Shown here one piece after another: positions 53,691-63,265 of a stretch of DNA of 64,000 nt; the stretch's first letter is position 1, and the number at the start of each line of letters is the position of its first letter. Below the pieces are notes generated by a model. The model had not been told where the DNA came from. It ran no database searches and saw only the letters and a list, made by a program, of their open reading frames with translations. Origin of the DNA: Providencia stuartii (GTDB taxonomy: Bacteria; Pseudomonadota; Gammaproteobacteria; Enterobacterales; Enterobacteriaceae); the NCBI RefSeq assembly GCF_029277985.1, contig NZ_CP119546.1:930001-994000 (forward strand), in the 5' to 3' direction. A program made the translations under genes and the position numbers.

Positions 53691-55697
53691 TTATTTGCCT
53701 AATAAATGCAAGAAGTGAATGTGTTTTTCGTACTGGTCGAGAATATCATGAATAACCTGTTCTTTGGTCCAGCCCATCACATCATAATCCTGCCCACCTT
53801 CTTTAAGGTGAACTTCAGCGCGGTAATATTTTTGCTCTTCGCTTTTCTCATCATCACTATCTGTTCCCATGCCAGAAAGCGCAAAAGAAGGTTGGACATA
53901 GTAGCGCAAGCGAACTTCATATAGGAAATTCATGTCTTCGCCTAAATCAACTTCAAAGCCAATTCTGTCATCTTTATCATCATAGATATGACAAGTTGTA
54001 TTCTGTTTCGCAAGCTCTTCAGAAACCATCTCCATTGAAGGATGAACGACCTCACCAAGGAAACGTTTAACCTGATTACGTTTTGGGAAATAAGCGATAT
54101 TACGCAAACGGCGTTGCCATGGAATAGGGTTACGGCTTGCGGTTGGTGCGATTGTCGCAAGTTGCTGGCTATCACGCTTATAAGCACCAACACGTAATGC
54201 TTTGAATAGACCATAGATTGCCACTAAAAGTACCATCGCGAAAGGCAAGGCACTTGCAATGGTTAAGGTTTGTAAGGCTTGTAAACCACCTGCGAGTAAT
54301 AACGTAATGGCCACGACGCCCATTAACCCAGCCCAGAAGATCCTCTGCCAAACCGGTGTATTTGAATCCCCACCTGACGCTAAAGTATCGACAACCATTG
54401 CACCTGAGTCTGCGGATGTGACGAAAAACACAATGACCATCAGCATGGCAAAAAATGATAATACGGTAGAGAATGGGAAGTAAGTTAAAAACTCAAATAG
54501 TGCGAGGGATACATCCGACTGCACGGTTTCTGCTAATTTAACTGCATCTTGGTTTTTGATTAGATTGATCGCAGAGTTACCAAAGAATGTCATCCACATC
54601 AATGTAAAACCAGCAGGAACGAATAAGACGCCGGTGACGAATTCACGGATAGTACGTCCACGTGAAATTCGAGCAATAAACATCCCAACAAATGGAGACC
54701 AAGATAACCACCATCCCCAATAAAGTAATGTCCAGCCACCAAGCCAATCGCTCGATTTAGGTTCATAGGCATATAAATTAAAGGTTTTATTTACAATTTC
54801 GGATAGATAGCCACCCGTATTTTCTACAAATGATTTAAGTAATAAAACCGTTGGTCCCAGAGAGAGTACCAGTAGCATCAATATAAAGGCTAAACCTAAG
54901 TTTAATTCAGAGAGAATACGGATCCCTTTATCAAGACCAGAGACTACTGAAAGTGTTGCAAGACCAGTAAAAAGAACAATTAAAACAACTTGTACTGTCG
55001 GATTAACAGGTAAACCAAACAAATGATTCATACCCGCATTAACCTGCAACACACCAAATCCTAGTGATGTTGCGACGCCGAAAACGGTCCCCACGACAGC
55101 AAAAATATCAACAAAATGGCCGATCGGTCCATAGATACGCTCACCGATAATTGGATATAACGCAGAGCGTAATGTTAGCGGTAGCCCATGGCGGTAACTA
55201 AAAAAGGCTAAGATCAGCGCAACAATGGCATAGATTGCCCATGCATGTAGACCCCAGTGGAAGAAGGTCAAGCGCATGGCTTCTTTTGCGGCTTCGACGG
55301 TTTGAGGGTCACCAACAGGCGGATTGAGATAGTGCATTACAGGTTCTGCAACGCCAAAGAACATCAATCCAATCCCCATCCCCGCAGAAAAAAGCATAGC
55401 AAACCATGAAACATAGCTAAAATTGGGCTGCGCATGATCAGGTCCCAGTTTTATCTGTCCATAACGAGAGAGTCCCAGATAAGTCACACTCAAAAGAACG
55501 ATAGCTACGGCTAAAATATAGAACCAGCTAGCATTATTGAAGAGGTTTTGTTGAAGATGACTTAGATGAGATTCTGCTATTTCAGGCATGAGGGCAGCAA
55601 AGCCGACAATCACCAAAATAACGAAAGCAGAGGTATAAAACACGGGAGGACTAATTTTTGAGCGAAATTTTTTCGAATCAGTACTATTTTGACTCAT
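53691..55697 (-). CDS. BCCT-family betaine/choline transporter, BetT-like
   Basis: A 668-residue sodium- or proton-coupled transporter with 12 membrane helices and the BCCT signature WTLLYWGWWLSWSPFVGMFIA. It also has GMGIGLMFFGVAEP, the glycine-rich first segment of the family. A long hydrophilic C-terminal tail of about 140 residues, as in E. coli BetT (677), is thought to sense osmotic stress. ATG 55697 is chosen because AGAAGG precedes it; an in-frame start at 55799 lacks one. No betAB/betI genes are nearby, so choline versus betaine is undecided. Confidence 0.85.
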   Translation of the reverse strand: MSQNSTDSKKFRSKISPPVFYTSAFVILVIVGFAALMPEIAESHLSHLQQNLFNNASWFYILAVAIVLLSVTYLGLSRYGQIKLGPDHAQPNFSYVSWFAMLFSAGMGIGLMFFGVAEPVMHYLNPPVGDPQTVEAAKEAMRLTFFHWGLHAWAIYAIVALILAFFSYRHGLPLTLRSALYPIIGERIYGPIGHFVDIFAVVGTVFGVATSLGFGVLQVNAGMNHLFGLPVNPTVQVVLIVLFTGLATLSVVSGLDKGIRILSELNLGLAFILMLLVLSLGPTVLLLKSFVENTGGYLSEIVNKTFNLYAYEPKSSDWLGGWTLLYWGWWLSWSPFVGMFIARISRGRTIREFVTGVLFVPAGFTLMWMTFFGNSAINLIKNQDAVKLAETVQSDVSLALFEFLTYFPFSTVLSFFAMLMVIVFFVTSADSGAMVVDTLASGGDSNTPVWQRIFWAGLMGVVAITLLLAGGLQALQTLTIASALPFAMVLLVAIYGLFKALRVGAYKRDSQQLATIAPTASRNPIPWQRRLRNIAYFPKRNQVKRFLGEVVHPSMEMVSEELAKQNTTCHIYDDKDDRIGFEVDLGEDMNFLYEVRLRYYVQPSFALSGMGTDSDDEKSEEQKYYRAEVHLKEGGQDYDVMGWTKEQVIHDILDQYEKHIHFLHLLGK

Positions 55698-56172
55698 AAC
55701 GACCTTCTTTGATTTTATTTTTGGCATACCAATAAATGAGCTGAGTATGCGGTGAGCTGTCCTTCTTAATGAACCAATGAAATTACGAAAGGGTCCCAAT
55801 TGGGAAACGATAGAAAGAACAATAATGAAACAGTTTATAGAGATAGCGAAATGACAGATAGTTGACTGAGTTTGCTATCGATATTTTTTGACAGTTAATA
55901 CCCCATTTGCAAAAAAACAGGCAGATATACTGCCATACGCCAAGATTAATTTCAAATAAACAGAAAATAGTGCTATTTTTCATGACAAATATAGTCTTAT
56001 AAATCACATTATTAACTGTAATCATTGTTATGTTTTTGACTATTTAACAAAAAGTTAGATAAAACCCTCAGAAACGTTAATTAAGTTAACGTTGTTCATC
56101 CGATAATATGCAAAAAACAGCAAGATGAGCGAATATTGCGACCCCTTTATAGGGAATGGGGAGCAAACGTTT
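55698..56172 (-). other. Spacer upstream of the BCCT transporter
   Basis: About 470 AT-rich bases with no convincing gene. It should hold the transporter promoter. An open frame at 55783-56025 has no ribosome site or recognisable product. Confidence 0.4.
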
Positions 56173-56439
56173 TTAACGTAGCTGGCTATCTTTACTCCCT
56201 CGACGATTATATCCGCTAAACGTTGCAGTTTTATTATCGAATATATTTTGGCAGGTTATACACAATTGAACGCCAGGAAGAGCCTGACGACGTGCAATAG
56301 GGATAGGTTCCCCGCATTCTAGGCAAAACTTAGCGCTTTCCCCTGTATGAAGTTGATTTCGTGCCTTAGTAATAGCGTCATTCAGTGTTGCGTCGATTTG
56401 TTCTTGAACCGCATTTTCATTAGCCCAACCATTAGCCAT
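56173..56439 (-). CDS. ybiI: DksA/TraR-type zinc-finger protein YbiI
   Basis: An 88-residue protein identical in length to E. coli YbiI. The zinc finger is CLECGEPIPIARRQALPGVQLCITCQ split across its two Cys pairs, and the C-terminus YNRRGSKDSQLR is highly characteristic. ATG 56439 is chosen because GAGG lies six bases before it. The family includes RNA-polymerase secondary-channel factors such as DksA, but YbiI lacks the long coiled coil, and its role is not established. Confidence 0.9.
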   Translation of the reverse strand: MANGWANENAVQEQIDATLNDAITKARNQLHTGESAKFCLECGEPIPIARRQALPGVQLCITCQNIFDNKTATFSGYNRRGSKDSQLR

Positions 56440-56512
56440 AATCGCCTCGTACAAAAAAGCATCACTTCAACTAATCATAGAGGCGAAAATAGAAAATTCA
56501 AGGGAGTAGAAG

Positions 56513-56950
56513 CTATGTTAATGATAGAACCATATAGATATGTGCCATTCCGTCCTCATCATAGCTATCTCCCTGAGTGTGGTAGCCTAAGGCCTCATAA
56601 AAAGCGATCGCAGTGTGCTGTGCGGATAACTCAATAGATTGGAACTGGTGCTCTTTGGCATATTGCTCAACAAACATCATGAGCTTACGACCAAGGCCTT
56701 TACCTCTATGTTGCTTGAGAACAGCGACTCTACCCACTTTGATGACCTTATGGGGGTATAAAATACAGCGCAGCACTGCAACGGGAGTATGGTCTATATA
56801 GAGTACGACGTGTAGCGCGTTGTCATCATATTCATCAACATCAATGTCAGCTGGGAAACCTTGTTCATGAGTAAACACCTGTTGACGTAGCTGAAAGGCA
56901 TGATTGACAAGTTCCGGATAGGCATAGCCAACGCTATATTTTACTTGCAT
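56513..56950 (-). CDS. elaA: GNAT-family N-acetyltransferase, ElaA-like
   Basis: A 145-residue acetyltransferase. The acetyl-CoA site is QHRGKGLGRKLM (R-x-x-G-x-G/A type), with FQLRQQVFTHEQGFP in the N-terminal half, both typical of ElaA. AGAGGA is five bases before the ATG. It could acetylate a small molecule or protein; no substrate is known to me. It has its own promoter space and is not linked to ybiI by overlap. Confidence 0.78.
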   Translation of the reverse strand: MQVKYSVGYAYPELVNHAFQLRQQVFTHEQGFPADIDVDEYDDNALHVVLYIDHTPVAVLRCILYPHKVIKVGRVAVLKQHRGKGLGRKLMMFVEQYAKEHQFQSIELSAQHTAIAFYEALGYHTQGDSYDEDGMAHIYMVLSLT

Positions 56951-57069
56951 ATTGTCCTCTATTGCTAAATGAGTCGTTTATATTATCGAGATTTGAAGCG
57001 TTATAGCAGTATGGAGATAGAATACATACGATTTTTGTGCTCTCTATATTACAAGACTAGAGCACATAA

Positions 57070-57095
57070 AAAGCAGGCCGATGGAGGCCTGCTTT
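57070..57095. terminator. Terminator of the repeat lipoprotein gene
   Basis: AAAGCAGGCC (57070-57079) and GGCCTGCTTT (57086-57095) form a perfect 10-base stem with a six-base loop. The A run before it gives T residues on the minus strand, so it ends the gene at 57123. Confidence 0.75.
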
Positions 57096-57122
57096 GAGGA
57101 AATAGAGTCAATGAGTAGATGA

Positions 57123-57668
57123 TTACTTATTTTCTGATTTTAACTCTTCAGTCTTACTTTTAGCATCAGTGGCTAGCTCATCGGCTTTATTAATTGCATC
57201 GGTTTTCAGTTGTTGACTTTTTTCGGTGATTTTATCATTTGTTTCTGAAATTTTGTCTTTTGTTGACTCAGTGATTTCATCTGCTTTTTTGTCGGCAGCT
57301 TCTTTTAGCTCTTTGGTCTTATCTGACAATTCATTTGCTTTTTCTGTCGCTTGTTTTTCAAGTTCATCGGCTTTCTGTGTAGCGCTATCTTTGAGGTCAG
57401 CGGCTTTTTGTTCACCTGACTCTTTTAGTTCTTTCGCTTTGTCGGACAGCTCATTCGCTTTTTCTGACGCTTGTTTTTCAAGTTCATCGGCTTTTTCTGT
57501 TGCCTTTTCTTTGATTTCAGCGGCTTTCTGTTCACCTGACTCTTTTATCTGCTCTACTTTTTCTTCAGCTTGCTTCATCGTTTGGTCTTTTTTTGATGAA
57601 TCATCACAACCCGCTGCCATAGTGATAATACCTGCTAGAATAAGAGAGCCAAGCATTTTCTTTTTCAT
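57123..57668 (-). CDS. Repeat-rich periplasmic lipoprotein (LEA/coiled-coil-like)
   Basis: A 181-residue lipoprotein. ATG 57668 has AGGA seven bases upstream; two earlier in-frame ATG codons do not fit it. The lipobox MAAGC puts the acylated Cys at residue 21. The rest is a charged helical repeat of Lys, Glu, Asp, Ala and Ser, with the words EKQA/TEKANELSDK and KESGEQKAA recurring every 40 residues. The DNA carries two near-identical 120-base units (57301-57420 and 57421-57540) and a partial third. Such amphipathic repeats resemble LEA-type desiccation/stress proteins or a coiled coil. Repeat number may vary among strains. Confidence 0.75.
   Translation of the reverse strand: MKKKMLGSLILAGIITMAAGCDDSSKKDQTMKQAEEKVEQIKESGEQKAAEIKEKATEKADELEKQASEKANELSDKAKELKESGEQKAADLKDSATQKADELEKQATEKANELSDKTKELKEAADKKADEITESTKDKISETNDKITEKSQQLKTDAINKADELATDAKSKTEELKSENK
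57301..57560 (-). repeat. Tandem 120-base repeat inside the lipoprotein gene
   Basis: The 120-base unit at 57301-57420 and that at 57421-57540 share long runs (for example TCTTTTAG at the start and TTGTTTTTCAAG 50 bases in), and a third partial copy begins at 57541. The period is a multiple of three (40 codons), so copy changes keep the frame. Confidence 0.8.
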
Positions 57669-57976
57669 AAACATTTCCTTTAGCATGTGTGAGTGGATAC
57701 GGACTGACTATAAGTAGCATGATATAAATATAACTCATATTTTTAAAAATTAAAAATCAGTTGGTTCTGAATGTTTAAATTAAAGAATTAAAAGAAAAAT
57801 TATAACGAAAAATAAAATGAAAGCTTTAATGTCTCATATCAATATTTTTCTTAATATTAGAAATGCGATTGGTGATTTAGCTATAATTGAACTCTAGTAT
57901 TAATCGGCAGTTAGAGAGTTATCTTTTTATTAAACGAAAATTAAGACAACCATAGGAATGCTAAAGGAAGTATTAT

Positions 57977-58630
57977 ATGAGTTATTACTATATGCTTGTT
58001 ATTGTTAAGTTTATGATTGGTTTTGCTATTGTTCTTACTCATATGAATTTGTCGGGGAAAACCCAACTCTCTCAAATGACACCGATCGATTTTATTGGGA
58101 ACTTTGTTTTAGGTGGGATCATCGGCGGTGTGATTTATAGCGATACGATCCCACTGTATCAGTATATTATTATACTGCTTATCGGCGTTTCATTTATTTC
58201 AGGGCTAAATTATTTAACCAAAAAATTTAACTTTATTCGTAATGTGACTATAGGTAATCCGATTCCCATTATTAGCAAGGGAAATTTCATCATGGAAAAT
58301 ATATTAGAAAAGGGAAATAAAATTGATATCTTGAATATATCATCAAAAATTCATGCACAAGGTGTGCACTCATTTCAAGAAATCTATTATGCACAGATTG
58401 AACCGGATGGGCAGTTAACCGTCATTTGTGATCCTACCAATATGCCATCTGTTATTGTTATGAAAGACGGTATTGCCAGAATCAATGAATTGAAGTCAGT
58501 AGAGAAAGATGAAGATTGGTTAGCCCAGCAAATGGCTAAGCGGGGAATTGAACATCCAGAATTGGTATTTCTTGCTGAATTTTGGCAAGGGGAAGTGAAA
58601 TTCATCTTACAAGATGGAAAAATAAAGTAA
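57977..58630 (+). CDS. DUF421-family membrane protein (YetF/YcaP-like)
   Basis: A 217-residue protein with three N-terminal membrane helices and a cytoplasmic domain. The family block LSGKTQLSQMTPIDFIGNFVLGGIIGG and the later GNPIPIISKGNFIMENI and FQEIYYAQIEPDGQLTV fit DUF421. The role of such proteins is poorly known; in Bacillus YetF relatives affect germination. AAGGAAG precedes the ATG. It converges with cptA, separated by a strong palindromic hairpin. Confidence 0.82.
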   Translation: MSYYYMLVIVKFMIGFAIVLTHMNLSGKTQLSQMTPIDFIGNFVLGGIIGGVIYSDTIPLYQYIIILLIGVSFISGLNYLTKKFNFIRNVTIGNPIPIISKGNFIMENILEKGNKIDILNISSKIHAQGVHSFQEIYYAQIEPDGQLTVICDPTNMPSVIVMKDGIARINELKSVEKDEDWLAQQMAKRGIEHPELVFLAEFWQGEVKFILQDGKIK

Positions 58631-58650
58631 TCAGAAGAAACGCAAACATA

Positions 58651-58680
58651 AACATGAAGAGCCTTATGGCTCTTCATGTT
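58651..58680. terminator. Bidirectional terminator between the DUF421 gene and cptA
   Basis: AACATGAAGAGCC (58651-58663) and GGCTCTTCATGTT (58668-58680) form a perfect 13-base stem with a TTAT loop between converging genes. Confidence 0.75.
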
Positions 58681-58688
58681 GTGTACGG

Positions 58689-60398
58689 CTATTTTTTCAA
58701 ATCATCATACAACATTAAAGATGACTTTTGCTCTGGATCGCCAATGTAGCGTGGCTGTGGTACAAACTCATGACTAAATAGACTTCTTTGCGGTATATAA
58801 CCCTGATAGTTAAAACCAGCAAGATCAGACCATGAATAAATAAAATCCATAGTACTATAAGGCCTATCGGTTTTATCGTTTAAATTAAATTGATGATTTT
58901 GTAACCATTCTGGTGATTGCCATACTAGGAAAGGTACATTATAGATAACACGAGTTGGCTTACCTTCACTGCGCCCTAAAGTTTCATGAGGCGGTGTATC
59001 AAATACATCTTCACCATGATCAGAGAAAAAGACTAAAAACCCATTTTCTTTTGATGAGTCGAAATCCTTAATTAAAGATGAAACAATGTAGTCATTATAA
59101 TGCTGTGCATTATCATAAGCATTGTAATCAGCAACCTCATTCTCTTTTAGGTTACTAGGAACTAGATTATCTCTATCTTTAAATACCGCTTTATCTTCAG
59201 GGTAACGGAATTCATAACGCATATGAGTGCCGAGCAAGTGAACAACGATAAATTTCTTTTCTGCGGGATCTGCCAGCGCTTCTTTAAATGGCGCTAGCAC
59301 CACTTCATCATAAATACGTGAGCTTTGAGCCATATCGTTATTCAAATAATATTGCTTATCGGTTTGGCGAGAAAAGGCGGTTAGTAACGTATTTCGCTCA
59401 GTCATCGTTTGCTGGTTAGTAATCCAGAATGTTTTAAACCCTGCTTGTTTCATCATATTTATGATTGAAGGGCGTGAATTAAACAGTTCAGGTTCAGTCT
59501 GAGAAGCAAAGGTCAAAATTTGTTGTAGAGCTTCAATAGTATAAGGGCGAGAACTCACAACATCTGTAAAGACAGATAAATTATCTGGATAATGTTGTTT
59601 TAATTGTTCTAGCTCTGGGGTTGTTTGGCGTGGGTAGCCATATAAACTCATCCTATCACGGCTTGTTGATTCGCCAATAACGAGAACAAACGTTCTTGGG
59701 GTATTTCCGTTAGCATCGATGAAGTTTTCCAATGGTGGGATTTTGCTATTATCACGAATCAGCTCTTCCATATTGGCTAATTGGTTTTTATAGAGGAAAT
59801 AACCACTAACAAACTGCCAAGGTGCAGCATAAGCAAGTTTGCTATTGACATAAGACATCACATTTGCGATTGGCCTATCTTGCTTAATTCCTTTGTTATA
59901 ATAAGGAATTGCAAATAAGACTGTCAGCACCAATAACGAAACTAATAATCTCGCCGGTACAGGCATTGAGACTGGTTTAAGTCTCGTCCATAAGAAAATA
60001 GCCACAAGAGTGTAGAGAAGAATAGCGGCAATAACTTTAAAGCTAATGTACTGTTGTAAAAATTCACCGGCTTCGTTGGTATTTGTTTCAAACATAACGA
60101 ACATCACGCTTTGTGATATTTGATGTCCATATACAACAAAATACGCCAGTGCGACGACAGATGAAAGCCAAAGAATAATACCGATAAGACCAGCAACTAA
60201 TTTGATGCGTTGTGGAAAGAACAGGGCGGGCACTAACCAAAGCGTACTGTACAGTAAAGAATCTCTTAATCCGATGGTATTGCTTTGTCCGGTGATAACA
60301 ACATAAATTTGCAATAAAGAGGAGAAGTACCAAAAATAAATAAGCAGCCAGAACAAGGCTGACCAACTAAATTTTTTCGTGTGCGTAGAATTAACCAT
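58689..60398 (-). CDS. cptA: Phosphoethanolamine transferase for LPS core
   Basis: A 569-residue inner-membrane enzyme of the EptA/CptA sulfatase-like family (E. coli CptA 577). Five N-terminal helices up to about 165 are followed by a periplasmic catalytic domain with metal Glu243 (VIGESTSRDRMSLYGY), catalytic Thr287 (SSRPYTIEALQQ) and a C-terminal SDHGEDVFDTPPH. It transfers phosphoethanolamine from phosphatidylethanolamine to the LPS core heptose. The VMFETNTNEAGEFLQQY stretch is near identical to CptA. Its transcription is toward the DUF421 gene. Confidence 0.9.
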   Translation of the reverse strand: MVNSTHTKKFSWSALFWLLIYFWYFSSLLQIYVVITGQSNTIGLRDSLLYSTLWLVPALFFPQRIKLVAGLIGIILWLSSVVALAYFVVYGHQISQSVMFVMFETNTNEAGEFLQQYISFKVIAAILLYTLVAIFLWTRLKPVSMPVPARLLVSLLVLTVLFAIPYYNKGIKQDRPIANVMSYVNSKLAYAAPWQFVSGYFLYKNQLANMEELIRDNSKIPPLENFIDANGNTPRTFVLVIGESTSRDRMSLYGYPRQTTPELEQLKQHYPDNLSVFTDVVSSRPYTIEALQQILTFASQTEPELFNSRPSIINMMKQAGFKTFWITNQQTMTERNTLLTAFSRQTDKQYYLNNDMAQSSRIYDEVVLAPFKEALADPAEKKFIVVHLLGTHMRYEFRYPEDKAVFKDRDNLVPSNLKENEVADYNAYDNAQHYNDYIVSSLIKDFDSSKENGFLVFFSDHGEDVFDTPPHETLGRSEGKPTRVIYNVPFLVWQSPEWLQNHQFNLNDKTDRPYSTMDFIYSWSDLAGFNYQGYIPQRSLFSHEFVPQPRYIGDPEQKSSLMLYDDLKK

Positions 60399-60777
60399 AT
60401 TTAATTGAACTCTTATACTCGTTATGCTGGGCGATTGAGAAGAAATGTCAAAAATCGTTTTTTAGATATTATCTTCGAATTTAAGTTCAATAAAATAATT
60501 AGCTAATAATTGATTTAGACTTGGTTGATGTTTGGTTATCAATCATCCAAAAAACACTATCAAAAAAAGAATAGCTTCATCGATTACGCTTATGTTTAAC
60601 GGGGTGTTGATTGATGATTTCGTTTAAGAGGGGGATAGGTGCGGGTACAAGGAAGAATAAAAATGAATAGATTGAGCTAAAAGTTAAATGAAGCACGCCA
60701 TTCAAACTAACATCATTGACCAACATGTGATATATAGGAGTTTATGTAATTCTAGGTGATCAGAGGGTGAAGGAAAA
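60399..60777 (+). other. Divergent upstream region of cptA and kch
   Basis: About 380 AT-rich bases between two divergent genes. It should contain both promoters; no RNA gene or repeat was recognised. Confidence 0.4.
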
Positions 60778-61953
60778 ATGTCAGATAACGCATTTATTGT
60801 TTTTCTGAAATCATCCTTATTTATTCGATTAGTCATATCAATACTCATCATTGTTGATGGGTATATGATCATTAAGCCTGTGTTAGGTGCCTATACATAC
60901 TATATTGATTGGCGAACCAATGGCTTCACTGAGTGGCTTAAATCTCTCGGCTTTATGAAATTGTTGGATATTCCCCGCTTTCTATTAGGAATATCTTTAG
61001 TCTTTTTATCATTTTTTATGATCAACGGTGCGCGAATAGCCTGGGTTTTTTCACTGTTGCTATTAGCCATTATTTCATTTGTTGATTTAAAAATTGCAAC
61101 GGAAAATGTGCATCAAGGCTACTTCTCATTAGCGCTATTTATCGCTCTTAGTGTATTTTGGAAACGCTATCATCATCACAGCTTAACGAGTGCAGGCTTT
61201 GTCGCAATAACCTGTATTATCGCTTTGTTGCTCTATTCTATTTTTGGCACGCTTTATATTGGTGATGAATTTTTGCCTGTGGTTAAAGATGGATCGACCG
61301 CATTTTATTTTGCTTTAGTCTGTATGACGACGGTTGGTTTTGGCGATATTGTTCCTGTTTCAACAGATGCTCGGGTATTTACGGTCACTGTTATTATTCT
61401 TGGTATTACCATTTTTACAACATCAGTGGTTTATGTGGTTGGGTTACTCGCTAAGGGAACAAAGGAAATTGTTCGTAAGAGGTTTTCTTATATGAAAAAT
61501 CATTATGTTGTTATCGGTAGTACACCGATGGCGGTAAGTGTTTATCAAGGACTCAAAAGCCGAGAACTGCCTGTTGCGGTTATTTGTCAAGAGAGCCATC
61601 GAACACACTATCCTGAGAAGGATAATATTGTGACGGGGGATCCGACAAGCACTGAGCTATTAGCTGAATCCAATGTTAAACAGGCTAAATACGTTTTAAT
61701 CATGACGGATAGTGATGCTTTGAGTACTTTCGCTTTATTAGGTGTGAAACAGCTAGCGAAGGAAGGGGTAAAAACCATTGTATTGGTTAACCAAGAAAGC
61801 AATATGGATAAAATTCGTCTACTTAACCCTGATATGCTGTTTTCATTATCTTCACTCGGGGGAGAAGTTTTGATGAAGGTGCTTTGCGGTGAAACAATAT
61901 CGAATGAAAGTATTAGTGATATTCTGTTAAATAAAGTGGTGAAAAGCCAATAG
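60778..61953 (+). CDS. kch: Voltage-gated potassium channel protein
   Basis: A 391-residue inner-membrane channel (E. coli Kch 417). Several N-terminal helices lead to the pore with selectivity filter TVGFGD (185-190; E. coli has TVGYGD). A cytoplasmic RCK/TrkA-N domain starts near 240 (YVVIGSTPMAVSVYQGL), ending LLNPDMLFSLSSLGGEVL. The glycine pattern GSTPMA departs from the usual nucleotide-binding GxGxxG, so nucleotide binding may be weak. GAAGGA precedes the ATG. The next gene, ccmA, starts 29 bases after its stop. Confidence 0.9.
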   Translation: MSDNAFIVFLKSSLFIRLVISILIIVDGYMIIKPVLGAYTYYIDWRTNGFTEWLKSLGFMKLLDIPRFLLGISLVFLSFFMINGARIAWVFSLLLLAIISFVDLKIATENVHQGYFSLALFIALSVFWKRYHHHSLTSAGFVAITCIIALLLYSIFGTLYIGDEFLPVVKDGSTAFYFALVCMTTVGFGDIVPVSTDARVFTVTVIILGITIFTTSVVYVVGLLAKGTKEIVRKRFSYMKNHYVVIGSTPMAVSVYQGLKSRELPVAVICQESHRTHYPEKDNIVTGDPTSTELLAESNVKQAKYVLIMTDSDALSTFALLGVKQLAKEGVKTIVLVNQESNMDKIRLLNPDMLFSLSSLGGEVLMKVLCGETISNESISDILLNKVVKSQ

Positions 61954-61982
61954 CACCGAGCAACTAACAGGAACAATATACT

Positions 61983-62600
61983 ATGCTAACTGCCGAGAAA
62001 ATCAGTTGTCAGCGGCAAGATAGAGTGCTTTTTCAGCAGCTTAATTTTACTGTGCAACCAGGGCAAATTCTCCAAGTCGAAGGACCGAATGGCGCAGGAA
62101 AAACGACGTTATTACGCATGATAGCTGGACTTTTAAAGCCCGATGAAGGTGACATCTTATGGGAAAAGCAATCTATTCATCAGTTAAAAGAAGATTTTAC
62201 TCGTCAATTACTCTATTTAGGGCATAAACCCGCCGTCAAATCATTACTCACTCCTTATGAAAACCTTCAGTTTTACTATCAAATGCATCATAAACATGCT
62301 GCGGGAGAGGGTTTATGGTCTGCTTTAGAAGAAGTGTCTCTGATAGGCTATGAAGATATTCCTGTCGGTCAATTATCTGCTGGGCAACAGCGTCGAGTTA
62401 ATTTAGCAAGACTATGGCTAAGTGAATCCCCTTTATGGGTATTAGATGAACCTTTTACAGCGATTGATGTGGCGGGAGTAAAACGCTTAACGGAACGCTT
62501 TCATCAACATGCAGAGCAGGGGGGAATAATTCTATTCACTTCCCATCAAGCGATGTCGGGACACTTTGGAACGTTAAAACTGACAGGCGGGTATGAATAA
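61983..62600 (+). CDS. ccmA: Cytochrome c maturation ABC ATPase
   Basis: A 205-residue ATPase of the CcmABCD haem-handling complex. Walker A is GPNGAGKT (34-41), the ABC signature LSAGQ (131-135), and Walker B LWVLDEP (151-157). CcmA with CcmB and CcmC uses ATP to release holo-CcmE. It is coupled to ccmB by TAATG. Only ccmB follows; ccmC-ccmH are not present in the remaining 735 bases, where they normally lie next in order. Confidence 0.93.
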   Translation: MLTAEKISCQRQDRVLFQQLNFTVQPGQILQVEGPNGAGKTTLLRMIAGLLKPDEGDILWEKQSIHQLKEDFTRQLLYLGHKPAVKSLLTPYENLQFYYQMHHKHAAGEGLWSALEEVSLIGYEDIPVGQLSAGQQRRVNLARLWLSESPLWVLDEPFTAIDVAGVKRLTERFHQHAEQGGIILFTSHQAMSGHFGTLKLTGGYE

Positions 62601-63265
62601 TGTTTTGGTTAGTCTTCAGAAGAGAGCTAAAAATAGCGTTTAGAAGTTTTTCGGAATTAGTGAACCCTCTATGGTTTTTCCTTATTGTGATTACATTATT
62701 TCCTTTAAGTATTGGGCCTGAGCCTCAGTTACTTTCACGTATTGCCGTAGGGATCTTTTGGGTCGCAGCCATCCTTTCCTCATTACTTTCACTTGAGCGT
62801 CTATTTAAGGATGACTATTTGGATGGTTCATTAGAGCAACTATTGTTAGCCCCCCATCCACTTTTTATAACGGTACTCGCGAAAGTGATTGCACACTGGT
62901 GTGTAACGGGGGTTCCCTTAATTTTATTATCACCTATTGCTGCATTGATGCTCTCTTTTGATGCGAGCACGCTATTAGTACTCGCAGGAACCTTATTACT
63001 TGGTACGCCTATTTTGAGTTTTATTGGGGCGATCGGTGCCGCCTTAACGGTATCTCTGAAAAAGGGCGGGGTGCTTGTCAGTTTACTTGTGTTGCCTTTA
63101 TATATTCCCGTGCTTATTTATGCAACCGGAACAATGGAAGCTTATAGTTTTAATATGCCACTAAATAGCTATTTAGCTATTTTGGCTGCTTTGTTAGCCG
63201 CGAGTGTCACCCTTTCTCCCATCGCAATTGCCGCGGCATTAAAGCTTAATGTGAGTAATAGCTAA
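62600..63265 (+). CDS. ccmB: Haem exporter/cytochrome c maturation membrane protein B
   Basis: A 221-residue protein with six membrane helices, the membrane partner of CcmA. The start FWLVFRRELKIAFRSFSELVNPLWFFLIVITLFPLSIGPEPQLL, read in pieces, and LIYATGTMEA are standard for CcmB. Length equals E. coli CcmB. It starts in a TAATG overlap with ccmA. It is followed by a 277-base AT-rich gap and an HTH gene instead of ccmC, so this is an isolated pair in the window. Confidence 0.92.
   Translation: MFWLVFRRELKIAFRSFSELVNPLWFFLIVITLFPLSIGPEPQLLSRIAVGIFWVAAILSSLLSLERLFKDDYLDGSLEQLLLAPHPLFITVLAKVIAHWCVTGVPLILLSPIAALMLSFDASTLLVLAGTLLLGTPILSFIGAIGAALTVSLKKGGVLVSLLVLPLYIPVLIYATGTMEAYSFNMPLNSYLAILAALLAASVTLSPIAIAAALKLNVSNS

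Noticed and set aside
57301..57560. Regular repeats that might be a CRISPR array
   Set aside because: The units are 120 bases, contiguous without unique spacers, and encode an in-frame protein repeat.
57226..57717. Open frame of 163 codons on the plus strand, Ser/Phe/Ala-rich
   Set aside because: It is the antisense of the repetitive Lys/Glu-rich lipoprotein gene, and the repetition makes both strands open. No ribosome site or plausible fold.
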